Made by a program: the position numbers and the translations under genes
The notes under the pieces: model-generated
Seen by the model: the letters and a program-made list of their open reading frames with translations, nothing else
What the model was told of the DNA's origin: nothing
The model's database searches: none
In this document: positions 10,150 through 21,120 of the stretch, piece by piece
How the letters are laid out: every line of letters begins with the position of its first letter
Position numbering within the stretch: the first letter of the stretch is position 1
Assembly: GCA_023213395.1 (NCBI GenBank)
Contig: CM041465.1
Span: forward strand, 129,091,741-129,155,740
Reading direction: 5' to 3'
DNA length: 64,000 nucleotides
Source of the DNA: Cycas panzhihuaensis
Lineage: Eukaryota; Cycadophyta

Positions 10150-10680
10150 TATTACTTTATTATCCGAAGAGTAAGAAAATAGAAAATGACTTAATAAATG
10201 AATGTTCTAATTGGTCCCAAGTTATTGTCATAATCTGTTCCTATTTTAGGAACAATATTTTTGCTAATGTTCCTAATGTGTGAATAAACAAGTGACTCCA
10301 ATGAGATTTGGGGATGCTCCAATGTTTCCAAACTCGTTTGCACCTAGTAAGGTGTTGGTTGGGATATTCTCCTATAAGAAACCCTAAAATCAATATCCCT
10401 TGGGGTGGATCGAATCTCAATCGAAATGCAGACTGCAAATCGTTCCATGTTCTAAGGATGTGATGGTGGGCTATGTACCACCACTAGGCTTAGTCTCGTA
10501 AGGTAAGCACAAAATCTAGAATCCATTAAGTCTTGTTGAAAACCCTAAATTTCAACCAATATTCCATGCAACAAACAAGATGAACGGTGCCTTTCAACTT
10601 GTCGCCTAATAATATGGGCATATTTTTTTATAGGTCTATTCTATCTTTTGGTATAAAATTTGGAGAATAATATTCTTCTA
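10150..10680 (-). pseudogene. G2 second capsid-like region
   Basis: It matches G1 1840-2440 in both units. Unit one reads HLVCCMEYWL ... FVLTLRD ... WWYIAHHHILRTWNDLQ and SAFRLRF; unit two reads VWKHWSIPKSHWSHLF ... LGTLAKI ... ITWDQLEHSFIKSF. Several stops interrupt it. The close match of two independent old copies shows that the domain belongs to the family and is not a rearrangement of one copy. Confidence 0.65.
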
Positions 10681-10828
10681 GGTTCCCTTGGGGTAGTATT
10701 GTATCCAATTCTTTAAGATTTTCCTTTATCTTGCTTTTGTTTGGTGGGTTAACTAAGAGGGAATTTGGAGAGTTGATATTTTTAGAGGAGGTTGGGGTAG
10801 GGGTAGGGATTTCTACCTTGGTTGTTTG

Positions 10829-11158
10829 TCATAAGGCAAGGGTAAAAGTGGGAATTTTCTCGTGGTCAGAGGGAAGATTGACCAGATCTCCCAAATCGAC
10901 CTTCAAAGGTATGGAGTTGGAAAGGGGGTACGGTTGGGAATTGGGATATGAAAAGGAATTGGAGGTTAGGAATTTTATATGTACTTTTTCATTTATCTCA
11001 AATTTTACTCTTACTAGACATTCATTACCTAAAGATTCATTGTTACAAGTGGGACCCATATAGTCTAATTTATTGTTTATTTTATTGTCAATTGAAGAAC
11101 ATATGGATAACAAATTACAATGGTATGAGGGAGGTTGCACCTCATAGGAGTTATTCAT
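10829..11158 (-). pseudogene. G2 protease-RT linker, second part
   Basis: A 110-codon minus-strand ORF with NSYEVQPPSYHCNLLS, related to the G1 linker (AYEVNSSSFRCNLLS). It lies directly left of the C1 insertion and continues the G2 reading that stops at 14650. Confidence 0.55.
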
Positions 11159-11184
11159 CTAGTAGTTAATCATATTCATTGTAC

Positions 11185-11410
11185 TGTTGGAAATCAAAGC
11201 TGCAACAAGATAGAATTCACAAACAGAAATGAACACCTCTAGGATCGAACGGTACCCTTAAGGTACCTCAAATTGTATTAACAAAACATCCTTACAACCA
11301 ATACATTATATGATACACTATGTATGTATTTATAATATATGATATGATAGTGAGAGTGGGACCCACTTGCACGTGGGACAAAACAAATATGCATTACTAA
11401 TATTCCAACA
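11185..11410 (-). repeat. C1 3' LTR
   Basis: Starts TGTTGGAAATCAAAGC and ends ATATTCCAACA (plus strand). TGTTGGAA/TTCCAACA are inverted ends. Nearly identical to 14424-14649. Confidence 0.9.
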
Positions 11411-11420
11411 CTCCCCCTTA
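11411..11420 (-). other. C1 polypurine tract
   Basis: On the minus strand, TAAGGGGGAG directly precedes the 3' LTR. This is the standard plus-strand primer site of copia elements. Confidence 0.8.
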
Positions 11421-11439
11421 ATGCACATTTGGGTCATTT

Positions 11440-11874
11440 GTATTTGCAATGCTTTGTCCTTGGAAATGTCTTGAAGATGATGTCTTCAACTCGATCCTTG
11501 TCTTCAATCTTGTAGTGATGTCTTTGCTATAGAATGGTGTTTTCAACTTGATTTTTGTCTTCAATTCTGTACTGATGCCTTTGTAGGATGATGTCCTTAG
11601 CTTGATTTCTATCTTCAATCCTGTAGTGATGACGTTGATGTAGTAGCTCTAGCAAGTGCAAATCTTGATTCTTCATTGTGTTTGGTCTAGTCTGATTTTG
11701 ATGTACATCCTGTAAGTAACCATCTTCAAATACATCTTGCTTGTCATCATTATCCTGTATAAGTTCTTGATCACCATGTACAACAATGATTTCTTCAACC
11801 TTTGGAGCAGAATCTTGATCAACTTGCATACTCTTTGAATTTGAATCAATGCTCAAAGAAGGAACATCATTCAA
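11440..11874 (-). pseudogene. C1 acidic tail with threefold tandem repeat
   Basis: Two overlapping minus-strand ORFs (11874-11527 and 11618-11418) cover a region in which about 55 bp is repeated three times (11480-11640), giving repeated YRIED-NQ or LKT-IELKT peptides depending on frame. The upstream part is Asp/Glu-rich. It lies after the gag fragment and before the polypurine tract. No known domain; probably a diverged or invented carboxy end of the C1 protein. Confidence 0.45.
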
Positions 11875-11951
11875 ACTTGAATCAATACAAGACTCATCTT
11901 CTATAGGACCATTAGATTCATATTCAATTTCTCTTGAAATAATGGTGTTAT

Positions 11952-12416
11952 CTAAGTCTTCATCGATTCATCACTTTCAATGTCTTCAGTAGCAGTTGTA
12001 GTCTCATCAATATATTCAATCATATGTTCAGTAGTAGTTTCATCAATATTCAAACATTCTTCATCTTGACATACGATTTCATCAGTGTTGGTAATATTTT
12101 CTTTATTTGTTTTACCTATATCATAACCATCATCGATCTTATTTGCCTTTTCAATCATTTGTTGTATGTTTTCAGGAGTTTGTTCAAATACATCCCTTAA
12201 AAAATCCCACGCTTTCTTAGTAGTACTTGTATGTTGAATCTTAGGAATGACGAAATAATATGTGGAAGGAAGATCAACCTTATTTAATGCAACAGGAATC
12301 ATGATGAATGCCTTTTTGTCCTTCTCAAGCATTTCCTTTTTTTCTTCATCCTTAGGGATATCATATCCATTAGTAACAAGCTTCCACAAACCTCTAGCTA
12401 TGAAAAAACATCTCAT
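11952..12416 (-). pseudogene. C1 copia-type gag fragment
   Basis: A 154-codon minus-strand ORF. Its first half resembles copia gag (LWKLVTNGYDIPKDEE, then KKAWDFLRDVFEQ), the usual UBN2-type capsid helices. The second half is acidic and Thr-rich (IDETTTEHMIEYIDETTT). The family usually has a CCHC knuckle, which I do not find. It may be a gag truncated and fused to an acidic extension. The start at 12416 is the first ATG in frame; upstream is non-coding. Confidence 0.65.
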
Positions 12417-12419
12417 TTT

Positions 12420-14411
12420 AATCGTTCAAAAGAAATAATTTTCTCCGTTACACTTAGGTATCGGAAGAAATGAATCCCTTAAGTAATATTCATTTGTTTC
12501 ATAAACATACATGACCACATCATTCTCCTCCATGATTGTAAGTGTACCTCCAAACAACATGTCTCCTTTTTTAATCAACAAATTCACCTACATTGGTAAC
12601 TTGCCTATTAATCAATGTCAACAAACTTTCTCATATCTCATGTCCCTCACATCACTGACTTCATCATCATATTATCACCTTGTCCATTTTCGCCTAACTC
12701 ACTCTCCCATGTAAAACACACTCTAGAGAGCATCAATTCACCTCATCATCACACCATGACATTGCCTCAACAGCTCTCTTATGTAATCACATGCAAAGAG
12801 CTTCAAATAGTTGCCTCTTCACCCATTAACTTTCTTATGCAAAATGTATGCAAGAAAACACTTAATCACCATTAAACAATCAACATCATGCACCTTGAAT
12901 CACCAATAATCACCCATAGAGTGGCATATCACCTCATTATCACCAATAGATCACAAGAATTGAAACCTTATAAAATATATTTAGGCCACTTTTAAAAGTA
13001 TATACTTTTATCAAAATGCCAAAATAAAGATACCAAAAAAAAACATCAAATGATAACAAAGTATATCAACAAAAAGGAGTACCAATATATCGAAGTAATC
13101 CCAATCAAAGGTAACCTTAATCAAAATGACAAAAAGTGAATTTAAAAAGACAACCTTATTAAATAAAGCGATTATGAAAGGCACACCCCAAACTTCGAAT
13201 ATCAAAATGATTTTGATAAAATACATTGGTGAAATAGTATATAAAACGATAGCTTAATATATATATTGAACGAGCAATTCAATATATATCAAAATATATA
13301 CAAAAATCGACTCAAAATAAATCAAAAAATGGCCAATCAAAATGGCGGCACAAATCTGCATACGAGCAACGCAGCAACAACCACAAACCTTAAACATTAG
13401 AAATATTAATCAAAACTGATTAATATATGGATGGTTGCCAAAATAAACAACACACAGGGGCAACTTAATCACAAAGACACCAAAAAATAGTTTGTGACTA
13501 TATTTCAATGGGTGACTCAATAATCATAAACGACGTTGCAATCATATGGCGATTCAATAAATATTCACATAGGAGAACATAATACAGACGGGTAATTAAT
13601 ATAGCATTATGTTGCATCATGGACATGCGATGGCTATAATCAAGCTGCATATTAATCAAGCAGACAAATTATTATCATGCAGGGCAACGCAGATTATACA
13701 TGGAGAGAGGCTCCCAAAATAATCAATGCAGACTATGAAAATTATATTACACGAAGATGAATATAAATAAGGTGGGTGACTTAATTCAGATTAGTATTAT
13801 CATAGTCTATGGTTGAATATATTCATTTATTCAACGATAAAAAATAGGCAAACAAAAATACATCACGCGGTTGATTAAATCAATATGGATGACTGCATAA
13901 TACATCCATACATGTAGATCAATAATATTCAACGGCAAGTAAATATTATGCAACATTGAATATCAATCCTGTATTAAATATTAATCTGACGATCAATGGA
14001 AAACATGCAGGTCACTTACTCAGCCAAGGCAGGCAATCATGAATATATTCAACCGTGATGGGGCGATGCAAACATGCTCAATTAAACCCCGGGTGATTAA
14101 TATATTACAAAAGGATATGATATATGAGCATACCTCTATAATGATGTAGTATTAATGACATACGGGCTCTATAACTTTCTGGGAGGGTTCTACACTCTCC
14201 CATTGGTCTTCTGACATCAATAGAGGGCTGACAATTGTCTCCAAGGCTTGTAAACTGAATGGAACCTTTAACAGGCTCAAACGGGGCTCAAATGGCTGCA
14301 AGAGGAACGAGCATCATTGAACAAAGGAACAAGCATCAACAGCTCTATGAAGCCACCTCCTCACACACCAACAAAATTAGGGTTTCACCAACTGACACCT
14401 CACTCAACCTC
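12420..14411 (-). other. C1 leader, AT-rich and non-coding
   Basis: About 2 kb without a convincing gene. It is AT-rich with many short direct motifs (ATTAATAT, GGCAACTTAAT, GGCGATTCAAT). Only short ORFs occur, in both strands and without domains. As part of C1 it is a long 5' leader between primer site and gag. Confidence 0.5.
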
Positions 14412-14423
14412 GCTTTGATACCA
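14412..14423 (-). other. C1 primer-binding site (initiator tRNA-Met)
   Basis: On the minus strand, TGGTATCAAAGC stands directly after the 5' LTR. It is one mismatch from TGGTATCAGAGC, the complement of the plant initiator-tRNA-Met 3' end. Confidence 0.85.
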
Positions 14424-14649
14424 CGCTGGAAATCAAATCTGCAACAAGATAGAATTCACAAACAGAAAGGAACACCTCCAGGATCAAACGGTACCCTTAA
14501 GGTACCTCAAATTGTATTAACAAAACATCCTTACAACCAATACATTATATGATACACTATGTATGTATTTATAATACATGATATAATATTGAGAGTGGGA
14601 CCCACTTGCATGTGGGACAAAACAAATGTGCATTACTAATATTCCAACA
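14424..14649 (-). repeat. C1 5' LTR
   Basis: The partner of 11185-11410, same length. Its inner end has decayed from TG to CG (14424-14425). The outer end ATATTCCAACA is intact. Confidence 0.9.
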
Positions 14650-15200
14650 CGTACCTCCTTTGTCTGATGAGCTTTCTAATGGTGACTCTCCATAGAAGTT
14701 TGGCTCGAATTCCTGTGTGTTATTCATGTTTACATTTTCGTCTGTTATGTGATATACGCTGGCTTCATCGAAGGTTGAGAATGTTTCCGCGCTAGCTATT
14801 GTCGTGATGGATGCATCGTCTGGAACCACTTCCACAGTATATTTCCCTTTTGTCAACATAGGAAGAACTACCTCATTACCTCCATTTGTTAAGATAAAAG
14901 TCACATCCCTCTAGCTTTGCAAACATTTGGTTTGATATAACCAAGGCCTACTGAGTAAAATTAGGTATGTTACCATGTTTTTCACTATATCCACAATAGA
15001 AAAATCCATAGGTACTACAACTCCTGTCACATTCACTTGGATACTTACCAACCGGCCTACAGGTTTCATTAGCAGTTTGTTTGCTAACTTCAATGAGTAG
15101 TTCGTAGGTGTCAATTAGGGACTTCCTAGTTTTTACCAAGTTTTTGTGGGCAACACATTCATTGTCGCTCCTCCATCGACGATGACATTTTACAATGTAA
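14650..15200 (-). pseudogene. G2 protease and start of linker
   Basis: Minus strand: active site VIVDGGATMNVLP at about 15187-15150, followed by KLGSP, NYSLKLANKLLMKPVGRL and SRPWLYQTK (ORF 15114-14911), as in G1 and G4. ORF 14904-14569 then holds an acidic linker and runs into C1 at 14649. The D-G-G active-site triplet is shared with G1 and G4. One in-frame stop follows the active site. Confidence 0.7.
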
Positions 15201-15222
15201 TTCCCATAATACTCATATTGAC

Positions 15223-15961
15223 TTAAGGGTCAAGGTCACATGAGCATTTGGCCTTGTTTAGATTTTGCGTAGTTTCCATTGGGTGAATTACTCCTCCCTT
15301 GATCCATTCTATCACTTTTTCTAATGGAATGGTCAACTTTAGTTGTTTCACCAAATCTTCCATTAACACAAGTTTTTGTAGTAGTTCTTCTGATTTGGGA
15401 GTTGCGTCACATGGATTATTTTCCAAGGTTTTCTTGGATGATTCTATCTGTATTGTTGTATTCTGCCTTCAATATACTTGTTTAATCTCAGGTTTCCCTA
15501 ATGGCAGGGTTTTGGCTACTTCCTCCCTAGCAACATCCCCTAAAGCTTTCTTGGTAGCAGTAAACTGGTCAATCTCCACTTTTGGATCAGGGTAATCATT
15601 CTCCATTGTTTGCTTTTTGTTTTGTACATTCACATTTTTCGAGGAATTAGGTATGATTGTAACCCCATTAAGAGCTTTACCTTTGCCCTTACATTCCTCT
15701 GTTTGTGTGTGTACTTGATCCATAATTTTCGCAAAGATATGGGTATTCCTTTTGTATTTTTTCCACTAGGCAATTTGACTTCCAATGTCTATATTCGAGA
15801 CACACCAAATATCTTCCCAGTAGAGGTTTCCTCTTTGAACCTTATAGCTACGTACAAGTAGTATATATTGTTCTGGTGGTACGGTTACTTCTTCCCCATC
15901 CTCTTCCTCTGGAATTTATGCATTTAACATTGTAATAATACTCTCAGATGTTGTGGGTATT
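15223..15961 (-). pseudogene. G2 distal nucleocapsid and gag-protease spacer
   Basis: ORFs 15723-15469 and 15426-15223 hold the conserved spacer (LPLGKPEIKQVY, LVKQLKLTIPLEKVIEWIKGG). Upstream, 15960-15723 reads a basic Gly/Arg stretch and two more decayed knuckles with frame changes (VCLEYRHWKSNC and C-E-N-Y-G...H). This matches G1 300-800. Confidence 0.6.
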
Positions 15962-17471
15962 TTAATCACAGATATGGCACCAATTAGTTTGTTTCCTTGC
16001 CTTTGCATTAAATTCACATTCTTTAGTGGAGTGCGTATTCTCTTCACAAATGTGGCACCATTTTTCAATTGGGGCCTCTTTTGTTCGATGCTTGGTTGAT
16101 TCCTCCTCCATATTCTGTCGAACTTTGTGTTCTTGTAACTTTAGCCTTGCGACTTCTTTCCTTAAGGCTTCTGCTTTTGAGTTTTCTCCTGATTTTGTCA
16201 TTTGAAAGAGAGGTCTATTAAGATTTTGAGTCTTTAATTTGTTTATTTCTTCCTAAAGCCTCATGATAAGAGGATCATATGCTATCCTCTTAGTATCAAT
16301 CTCTTTTTCAAAGCCCAATGCTAATTCTTGAGCATGTTTGTGTGACTTTAATGGATGTGAAGCCATCGTGTTTCTTAATTTAGTGTTTAATCCATTTACA
16401 AAGAAAGTCCTCATGCTTAGTTCCATTATCTTTTCTCCTTTTGTCATTGTAGATATTATCATATCAATTCTACTTATGTATGTTAGCATTGATTCCCCTG
16501 GCTTCTGTTGGATCTCCCTTAGGGTTAACTCTATGGTATTATTATTTCGATACTTTTAAGAATCTTTTCTCAAATTCCTTCTTTATGTCGTTCCATGATT
16601 TAATTGGGTCAAGTTGTTTGTACCATGCTAGTAGTACACTCAATGAATAGGCAAACCTTTCTTTGATTTCTGTCCCATTAATAATTTTTTCAAGATTTAT
16701 CAATCTTTGAAATAAATATATATGTTTAGCTACATTTGTAGTATTATCAAAGATGAGTTTTTTGAATTCCTTATGATGCGCCCCTGTGGGGTTATTTACT
16801 TTCTTCCCCTTTTGTGGTGGGGTCATCTCTTTTTCTTTTGGAAATTTTTTATATGGTCCCCTTAGTGGTGTCTCTTCTCCACTATTCCTTCCTTCAAATA
16901 GGGGATTCTGAATAGGTGTTTTTAATTGTATAACTCCCAATGTTCCTGGTATTTCTATCATTACTGGGGTTGTTATCAAGAATGACTAATCCACACTTCC
17001 CTGTGGTGGGTCCTCAAATAGTTGTCTTATGAGATGATTCTTCCAATATGCCTGGGGACTTTTCTCTGCCTTCTCTTCGTTATCATTGACATCCTTCGGA
17101 GTAGGGTCTAGACTTAATTCCTTTTTAGGGGTATTTATTTCTTTTCCTTCACTATTTTCCTTAGAATTCTCTTCTCTTTCCTCTTTAATATCTTCCTCTA
17201 TATTGAAATTGTAACACTTCTTTAGAGTAGGTGTGATTGTCATTGGTTGCTCTTGGCCTTCATTTTCTGTATTTCATGGGGTTTGGGCGCCACTTGCCTC
17301 AAATCCTTCCACTATTTCTATTTGATCTTCCCTTTTTCCCATACTCAATCTCCTTGCCCTTCTTAATTTCTTCTCCTTTGAACATCTTAAAGCTCTTTGT
17401 TTGCTCGACTCTACTATCCCCTTAGGTTTTGTATGTGACTCCTCTGCCTTTGAAGGTTGTTTAGGTGGCAT
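15962..17471 (-). pseudogene. G2 gag: amino region, capsid and first zinc knuckles
   Basis: Minus-strand ORFs in order: 17471-17274 (very basic, MPPKQPSKAEES), 17243-16986 (acidic), 16979-16542 (capsid core: AYSLSVLLAWYKQLDP, WNDIKKEFEKRF), 16489-16253 (FFVNGLNTKLRNTM) and 16201-15962 (a heptad-rich stretch then WCHICEENTHSTKEC, an intact CX2CX4HX4C knuckle, and a second one beginning WCHIC). Frameshifts and stops separate the pieces. It shows the capsid end that G1 has lost. The start is the first ATG after the primer site region. Confidence 0.8.
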
Positions 17472-17584
17472 TGGAAGGTCCCCCTGACTGTCAAGGCTTA
17501 GTTAGAGTTTGCCATCACTACGACAGACAAGGTGACTTGCTCTTTGTACATAGAAGATTTCGACTTCTTTTCCCTCCTCTAGTG

Positions 17585-17603
17585 GACTCAGGCAATGGAA
17601 CCA
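17585..17603 (-). other. G2 primer-binding site (possibly tRNA-Asp)
   Basis: On the minus strand, one T after the LTR, TGGTTCCATTGCCTGAGTC. It resembles the tRNA-Asp complement TGGCGCCGTTGCCGGGG used by Tat/Athila elements, with several changes. The assignment is an inference. Confidence 0.45.
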
Positions 17604-17604
17604 A

Positions 17605-18351
17605 TGTTGACTCAATACTATCCTACTGAGATATTCACTTGTCAAGGGTTTCCACTATAGTCTAGGGTGTATTCATGGTCAACATATGGGTTAATATATT
17701 ATGTTATGCCTCATAAGTCCACAATACAATTACAAACACAATATGTTATCGTGCATTCATTGCCACATCAATACACATAAGTTCCTCATAACTTTGTTAT
17801 TCCATTGAATAATAATGAATGTTTACATGGCATTCTATCATACAATATCATTTTTACATCTACTTGGTTGGTTATCTGTACCAGACCAAGCCCAATAGAT
17901 CACTTTACTCGGCTCTCACATCAAACTGGTCAATTAAATAGGTTTAAATAGGTCATGTGTCCCTGTTGGGGAACGATTATGACTAGGAGTCACAATTGTC
18001 CCTTTTCTGTAATGCACGTCTCTTTATAACTAAACTTGGGTTAACCATTGTGTTGCTTAATCATTTCACATGTGTGTCTGTACGGTTTTGTCCACATGGC
18101 TCTCTTCTGCCTTGAACATTCCACATCCGTTCCCTGTGCATTCCTCGACTGTGCTATATGTATTCTGTGCCTGTAGTGCATTCCTGCGATGGAATGCACA
18201 ATGTTTTGTGCTCATTGTTCACTGTTTTCTCATCTGTTCCTCATTCTGAACGCTTGTTGGATAGTTCTCTGGCATTTGTTAGTCATATTAAACCACAATT
18301 AACCATACATTCCTACCTTTGGGCGTACAAGTGTCGATTTTGACCCTAACA
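17605..18351 (-). repeat. G2 5' LTR
   Basis: On the minus strand it starts TGTTAGGGTCAAAATCGAC and ends TATTGAGTCAACA, 747 bp. Ends match the LTRs of G1 and G3. No second copy of this LTR is in the window. Confidence 0.75.
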
Positions 18352-18370
18352 CCAAGGCAACCAAAACATG

Positions 18371-18776
18371 TGTTGGAATTAATGTTCATATGTGGACAGA
18401 TTAGTATAAGGACAAACTAATGTGTGAGCCATCAAGGATGATGTGATAAGTCACAAGAGTTACCAAAGTCCTAAATGGACTTGTAACATGTGTCATGGGA
18501 GTTATTAAGGTCCTAAATGGGGATGTGAAAAGTGTCATTTACTTATGGCTTCTTTTATGGATCATTATTGAACTAATTTGTATATTAAGGTGTATCATAT
18601 GCACTGCAAAAGAGGACTAGAGGTCATTTTAAATAAATGAATCAAGGTCATAGGTAGACCAATTCTACCTGATACTGTCTTGTCTTTCTGATGAATTCTC
18701 ATTGTGATATTGTGGAGTGTTGCTTAATATGTTTTTTGTAGCCTCATAGTTCCAAATTCGATCCTCAAATCCCTCA
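18371..18776 (+). repeat. C2 5' LTR
   Basis: Starts TGTTGGAATTAATG, ends ATCCCTCA; 406 bp. The boundary is set by comparison with the right copy and by the TSD. Confidence 0.9.
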
Positions 18777-18778
18777 TT

Positions 18779-18790
18779 TGGTATTAGAGC
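18779..18790 (+). other. C2 primer-binding site
   Basis: TGGTATTAGAGC, one mismatch from the initiator-tRNA-Met complement, two bases after the LTR. Confidence 0.85.
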
Positions 18791-18977
18791 GGGTTTTATT
18801 ATAGGTTGATAATCAATTGCTCCACCTGTAATATTGGAACTAGTGTAGGTTTGTTTAAATTTTTGCCAAAGTTATTGCAGGTTGTTATTTAAACCTGTAG
18901 GGTCGTGTGGAGCCAATGTGTCAGATAATGGGGGAGAATCCTTTGTCTAGTTTTGTAAGGAGCAAGGCATTAGACAA

Positions 18978-19391
18978 TTGACATCAACATATTGTTCTCA
19001 TGAGGACAGGTTAGCAAAGAGAACAAACAAGATGTTGATTGAAAAGGCCAAGATGTTGATGAAGGCCAAGAATGTCTCAGATGTCTTTTGGGCAAAAGTA
19101 GTTAGTACAACAACTTACCTAACAAATAGGAGCATAACTAAAGTTGTACAAGACAAAACACTTGAAGAAGCATGGTCAAATCGTAAGCCTATAGTGAGCC
19201 ATCTTAGAATCTTTGGAACCATAGCATATATGCAGAATTCTAAAGATGAACATCGGAAAGTTGTTGATAGAAGCTTGAAGGGCATTCTTGTTGGGTACAA
19301 CGAAGAGATGAAAATGTATCAAATACACGAGTTAACAACCAAAAAGGTTCATACAACTCGGGAGGTTATCTTTGAAGATGATGACAAATAG
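18978..19391 (+). pseudogene. C2 copia integrase, distal core fragment
   Basis: 137 codons. It matches the end of the copia integrase core and the following conserved region: LAKRTNKMLIEKAKMLM, FWAKVVSTTTYLTNRS, EEAWSNRKPIVSHLRIFG, KGILVGYNEEMKMY and TREVIFEDDD. Typical copia proteins have AERKNRT at the first motif, so the catalytic Glu region is just at the edge and already altered. No RT follows. The rest of the internal region (19392-19651) has no gene. Confidence 0.85.
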
Positions 19392-19653
19392 GTTGCGGAT
19401 GTAATCTGCAAAGAATCTAATAAGTAGGTGATAGATCAGGGTCAAGATATAAACATCTAGAAGATTGGGCAAGACAAAGGGAAGTAGATCAAAGAATAGG
19501 TTGAATCAAGTTCTTCGAGTTAGCAGGTTGTCAAGCCAAAGACCATTGGGCAAGCTTAGATGTTTGAGATAAAGGGAACACAGAAATAAGAAATAAGGCC
19601 TGATACTTTGTCAACAAGCTAGTCTGATAAATTCAATTGATCATATGAACATT

Positions 19654-19662
19654 AAGGGGGAG
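19654..19662 (+). other. C2 polypurine tract
   Basis: AAGGGGGAG directly before the 3' LTR. Confidence 0.85.
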
Positions 19663-20070
19663 TGTTGGAATTAATGTTCATACGTGGACGGATTAGTATA
19701 AGGACAAACTGATGTGTGAGTCATCAAGGATGATGTGATGAGTTATAGGAGTTACTAAAGTCCTAAATGGACTTGTAATATGTGTCATGGGAGTTATTAA
19801 GGTCCTAAATGGGGATGTGACAAGTGTCATTCAGTTACGACTTCTTTTATGGACCGTTACTGAACCAATCTGTATATTAAGGTGTGTCATATGTATTGTA
19901 AAAGAGGAGGATTAGAGAGGTCATTTTGAATGAATGAATTAAGATCATAGGTAGACCAATTCTACCTGATATTACATTGTCTTTTTTATGAATTCATTGT
20001 GACATTGTGGAGTGTTGCTTAGTGTATTTTTATAGCCTCATAGTTCCAAATTCGATCCTCAAATCCTTCA
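19663..20070 (+). repeat. C2 3' LTR
   Basis: Starts TGTTGGAATTAATG, ends ATCCTTCA; 408 bp. About 6% different from the left copy by eye. Confidence 0.9.
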
Positions 20071-20580
20071 ACATGCCCCTTTGTGTCCAAAAATTATGGA
20101 TCAAGCAACCACTGAACAGAAGATTGTAAGGGAAAGGCCTTGGTAGGAAGGTGTATGTTTTGTTTGGAGTTCAGGCATTGGAGGTCAGATTGCCCATACA
20201 AAAAATCCATAGATAATAGCACCCACAAATGCAAAATTTGTGGACCATGTAATCACCCTTCAGAAAGTTGTCCGCTAAGTATGAGATCAAGCGACCTTAT
20301 GTCAATTGTGCCTAACACGCTTAAAGCTGCCAATCTATTGGAAAAGAACCACCTTACCTTACCCAAACTAGAGGTGAAGCAAAGATATAACATGAGGGCA
20401 TCCCCAAAACAAAGTGAGGCCCTTGCAGTAGGGAAGCCACAAGTACTCAAGACTACACAAATTGATGCATCTAGTTTATTGAATAACATTCCCTTGGAAG
20501 ACATTCCACAAACATTGAGACTATTAGAGAACTTATCAGAGAGGCTAAAGTTAACCATTCCATTCTAGCAAGTCATCCAA
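20071..20580 (+). pseudogene. G3 gag, distal nucleocapsid and spacer
   Basis: From about 20140 an open frame carries two intact CX2CX4HX4C zinc knuckles (CMFCLEFRHWRSDC and CKICGPCNHPSESC). The spacer conserved in G1/G2/G4 follows (LEDIPQTLRLLENL, LKLTIPF), with a stop right after. There is no protease downstream; 20581-20690 is unrelated or deleted. This is the best copy of the third and fourth knuckles of the family. Confidence 0.8.
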
Positions 20581-20699
20581 TGGTTAAATATTAGAGTATT
20601 TTAAGATCAATAGACTCAAGGAACATATAAGGTTGTATAAAAAATAATAGTAATAAACAACCCATATGAACAACAGACTAAGAGTGATGGAAAATTGTA

Positions 20700-21111
20700 G
20701 CCAAGCTTGGAAGATGGTGATAGAAACTTTGATGTGTACGATAGGTTGCAAAAAGCGTATGAAGCAAATACACCAAGTGCTAACTATTATAATATGAGAA
20801 TTATCCCCGATAAAAATCATAGGATGGACTTTGAAGACATGGATCGCTATAAAAACTCAAATGAGAATTGTTATGAGGGTGACAATGATGTATACTCAAG
20901 CACAACTAGTAGTGAGGATCTTTATACTAGTATGGATAAAGCAGAATGCAAACATGAATATTTTGATGCTAATGAGAACTTTAGGAAAAATCATAAAGAA
21001 AATGGAATGCATGAAAGCCATAGTTCGACAAGTCATAGTGGAAACGGGGAAGATCGATTGAGAGACAAAAAGATAAAACTAGCAAAGAAGATCACATGGA
21101 GGAAAAGGTAG
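20700..21111 (+). pseudogene. G3 protease-RT linker
   Basis: ORF 20707-21111, acidic, Asn/Ser-rich, with LQKAYEANTPSANYY, equivalent to the linker of G1 at 1430. It ends in a Lys-rich tail at the G4 insertion point (21120). No known domain. Confidence 0.55.
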
Positions 21112-21120
21112 GGATAGGCA

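Larger units (their letters stand above)
11185..14649 (-). mobile_element. C1: gag-only (non-autonomous) copia-like LTR element
   Basis: Two 226 bp LTRs (11185-11410 and 14424-14649) enclose 3.0 kb containing a copia-type gag fragment and no protease, integrase or RT. The flanks are TGTAC (11180-11184) and CGTAC (14650-14654), a 5 bp TSD with one mismatch. A primer site and a polypurine tract are in place, so RNA could be reverse transcribed if enzymes are supplied by another element. It inserted into the linker of G2. The LTRs differ at about 12 positions by eye. Confidence 0.85.
9626..18351 (-). mobile_element. G2: Ty3/gypsy element, 5' half, interrupted by C1
   Basis: Minus strand, starting with the 5' LTR at 18351. 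After the LTR come a primer site, gag, nucleocapsid, protease and linker, then the C1 insertion (11185-14649), then the rest of the linker, the second capsid-like region and the first part of RT. It stops at 9625 where L1 begins. Content and order match G1. Its 5' LTR abuts the middle of the G3 nucleocapsid gene (18352), suggesting that G2 inserted into G3; the other end is lost, so no TSD can be tested. Confidence 0.8.
18371..20070 (+). mobile_element. C2: internally deleted copia element
   Basis: Two LTRs (18371-18776, 19663-20070) flank 0.9 kb. The TSD is ACATG on both sides (18366-18370 and 20071-20075), exact. TTTGGTATTAGAGC (primer site) follows the left LTR and AAGGGGGAG precedes the right one. 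Of the genes only the distal part of integrase is left. It inserted in the G3 nucleocapsid region. Confidence 0.92.
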
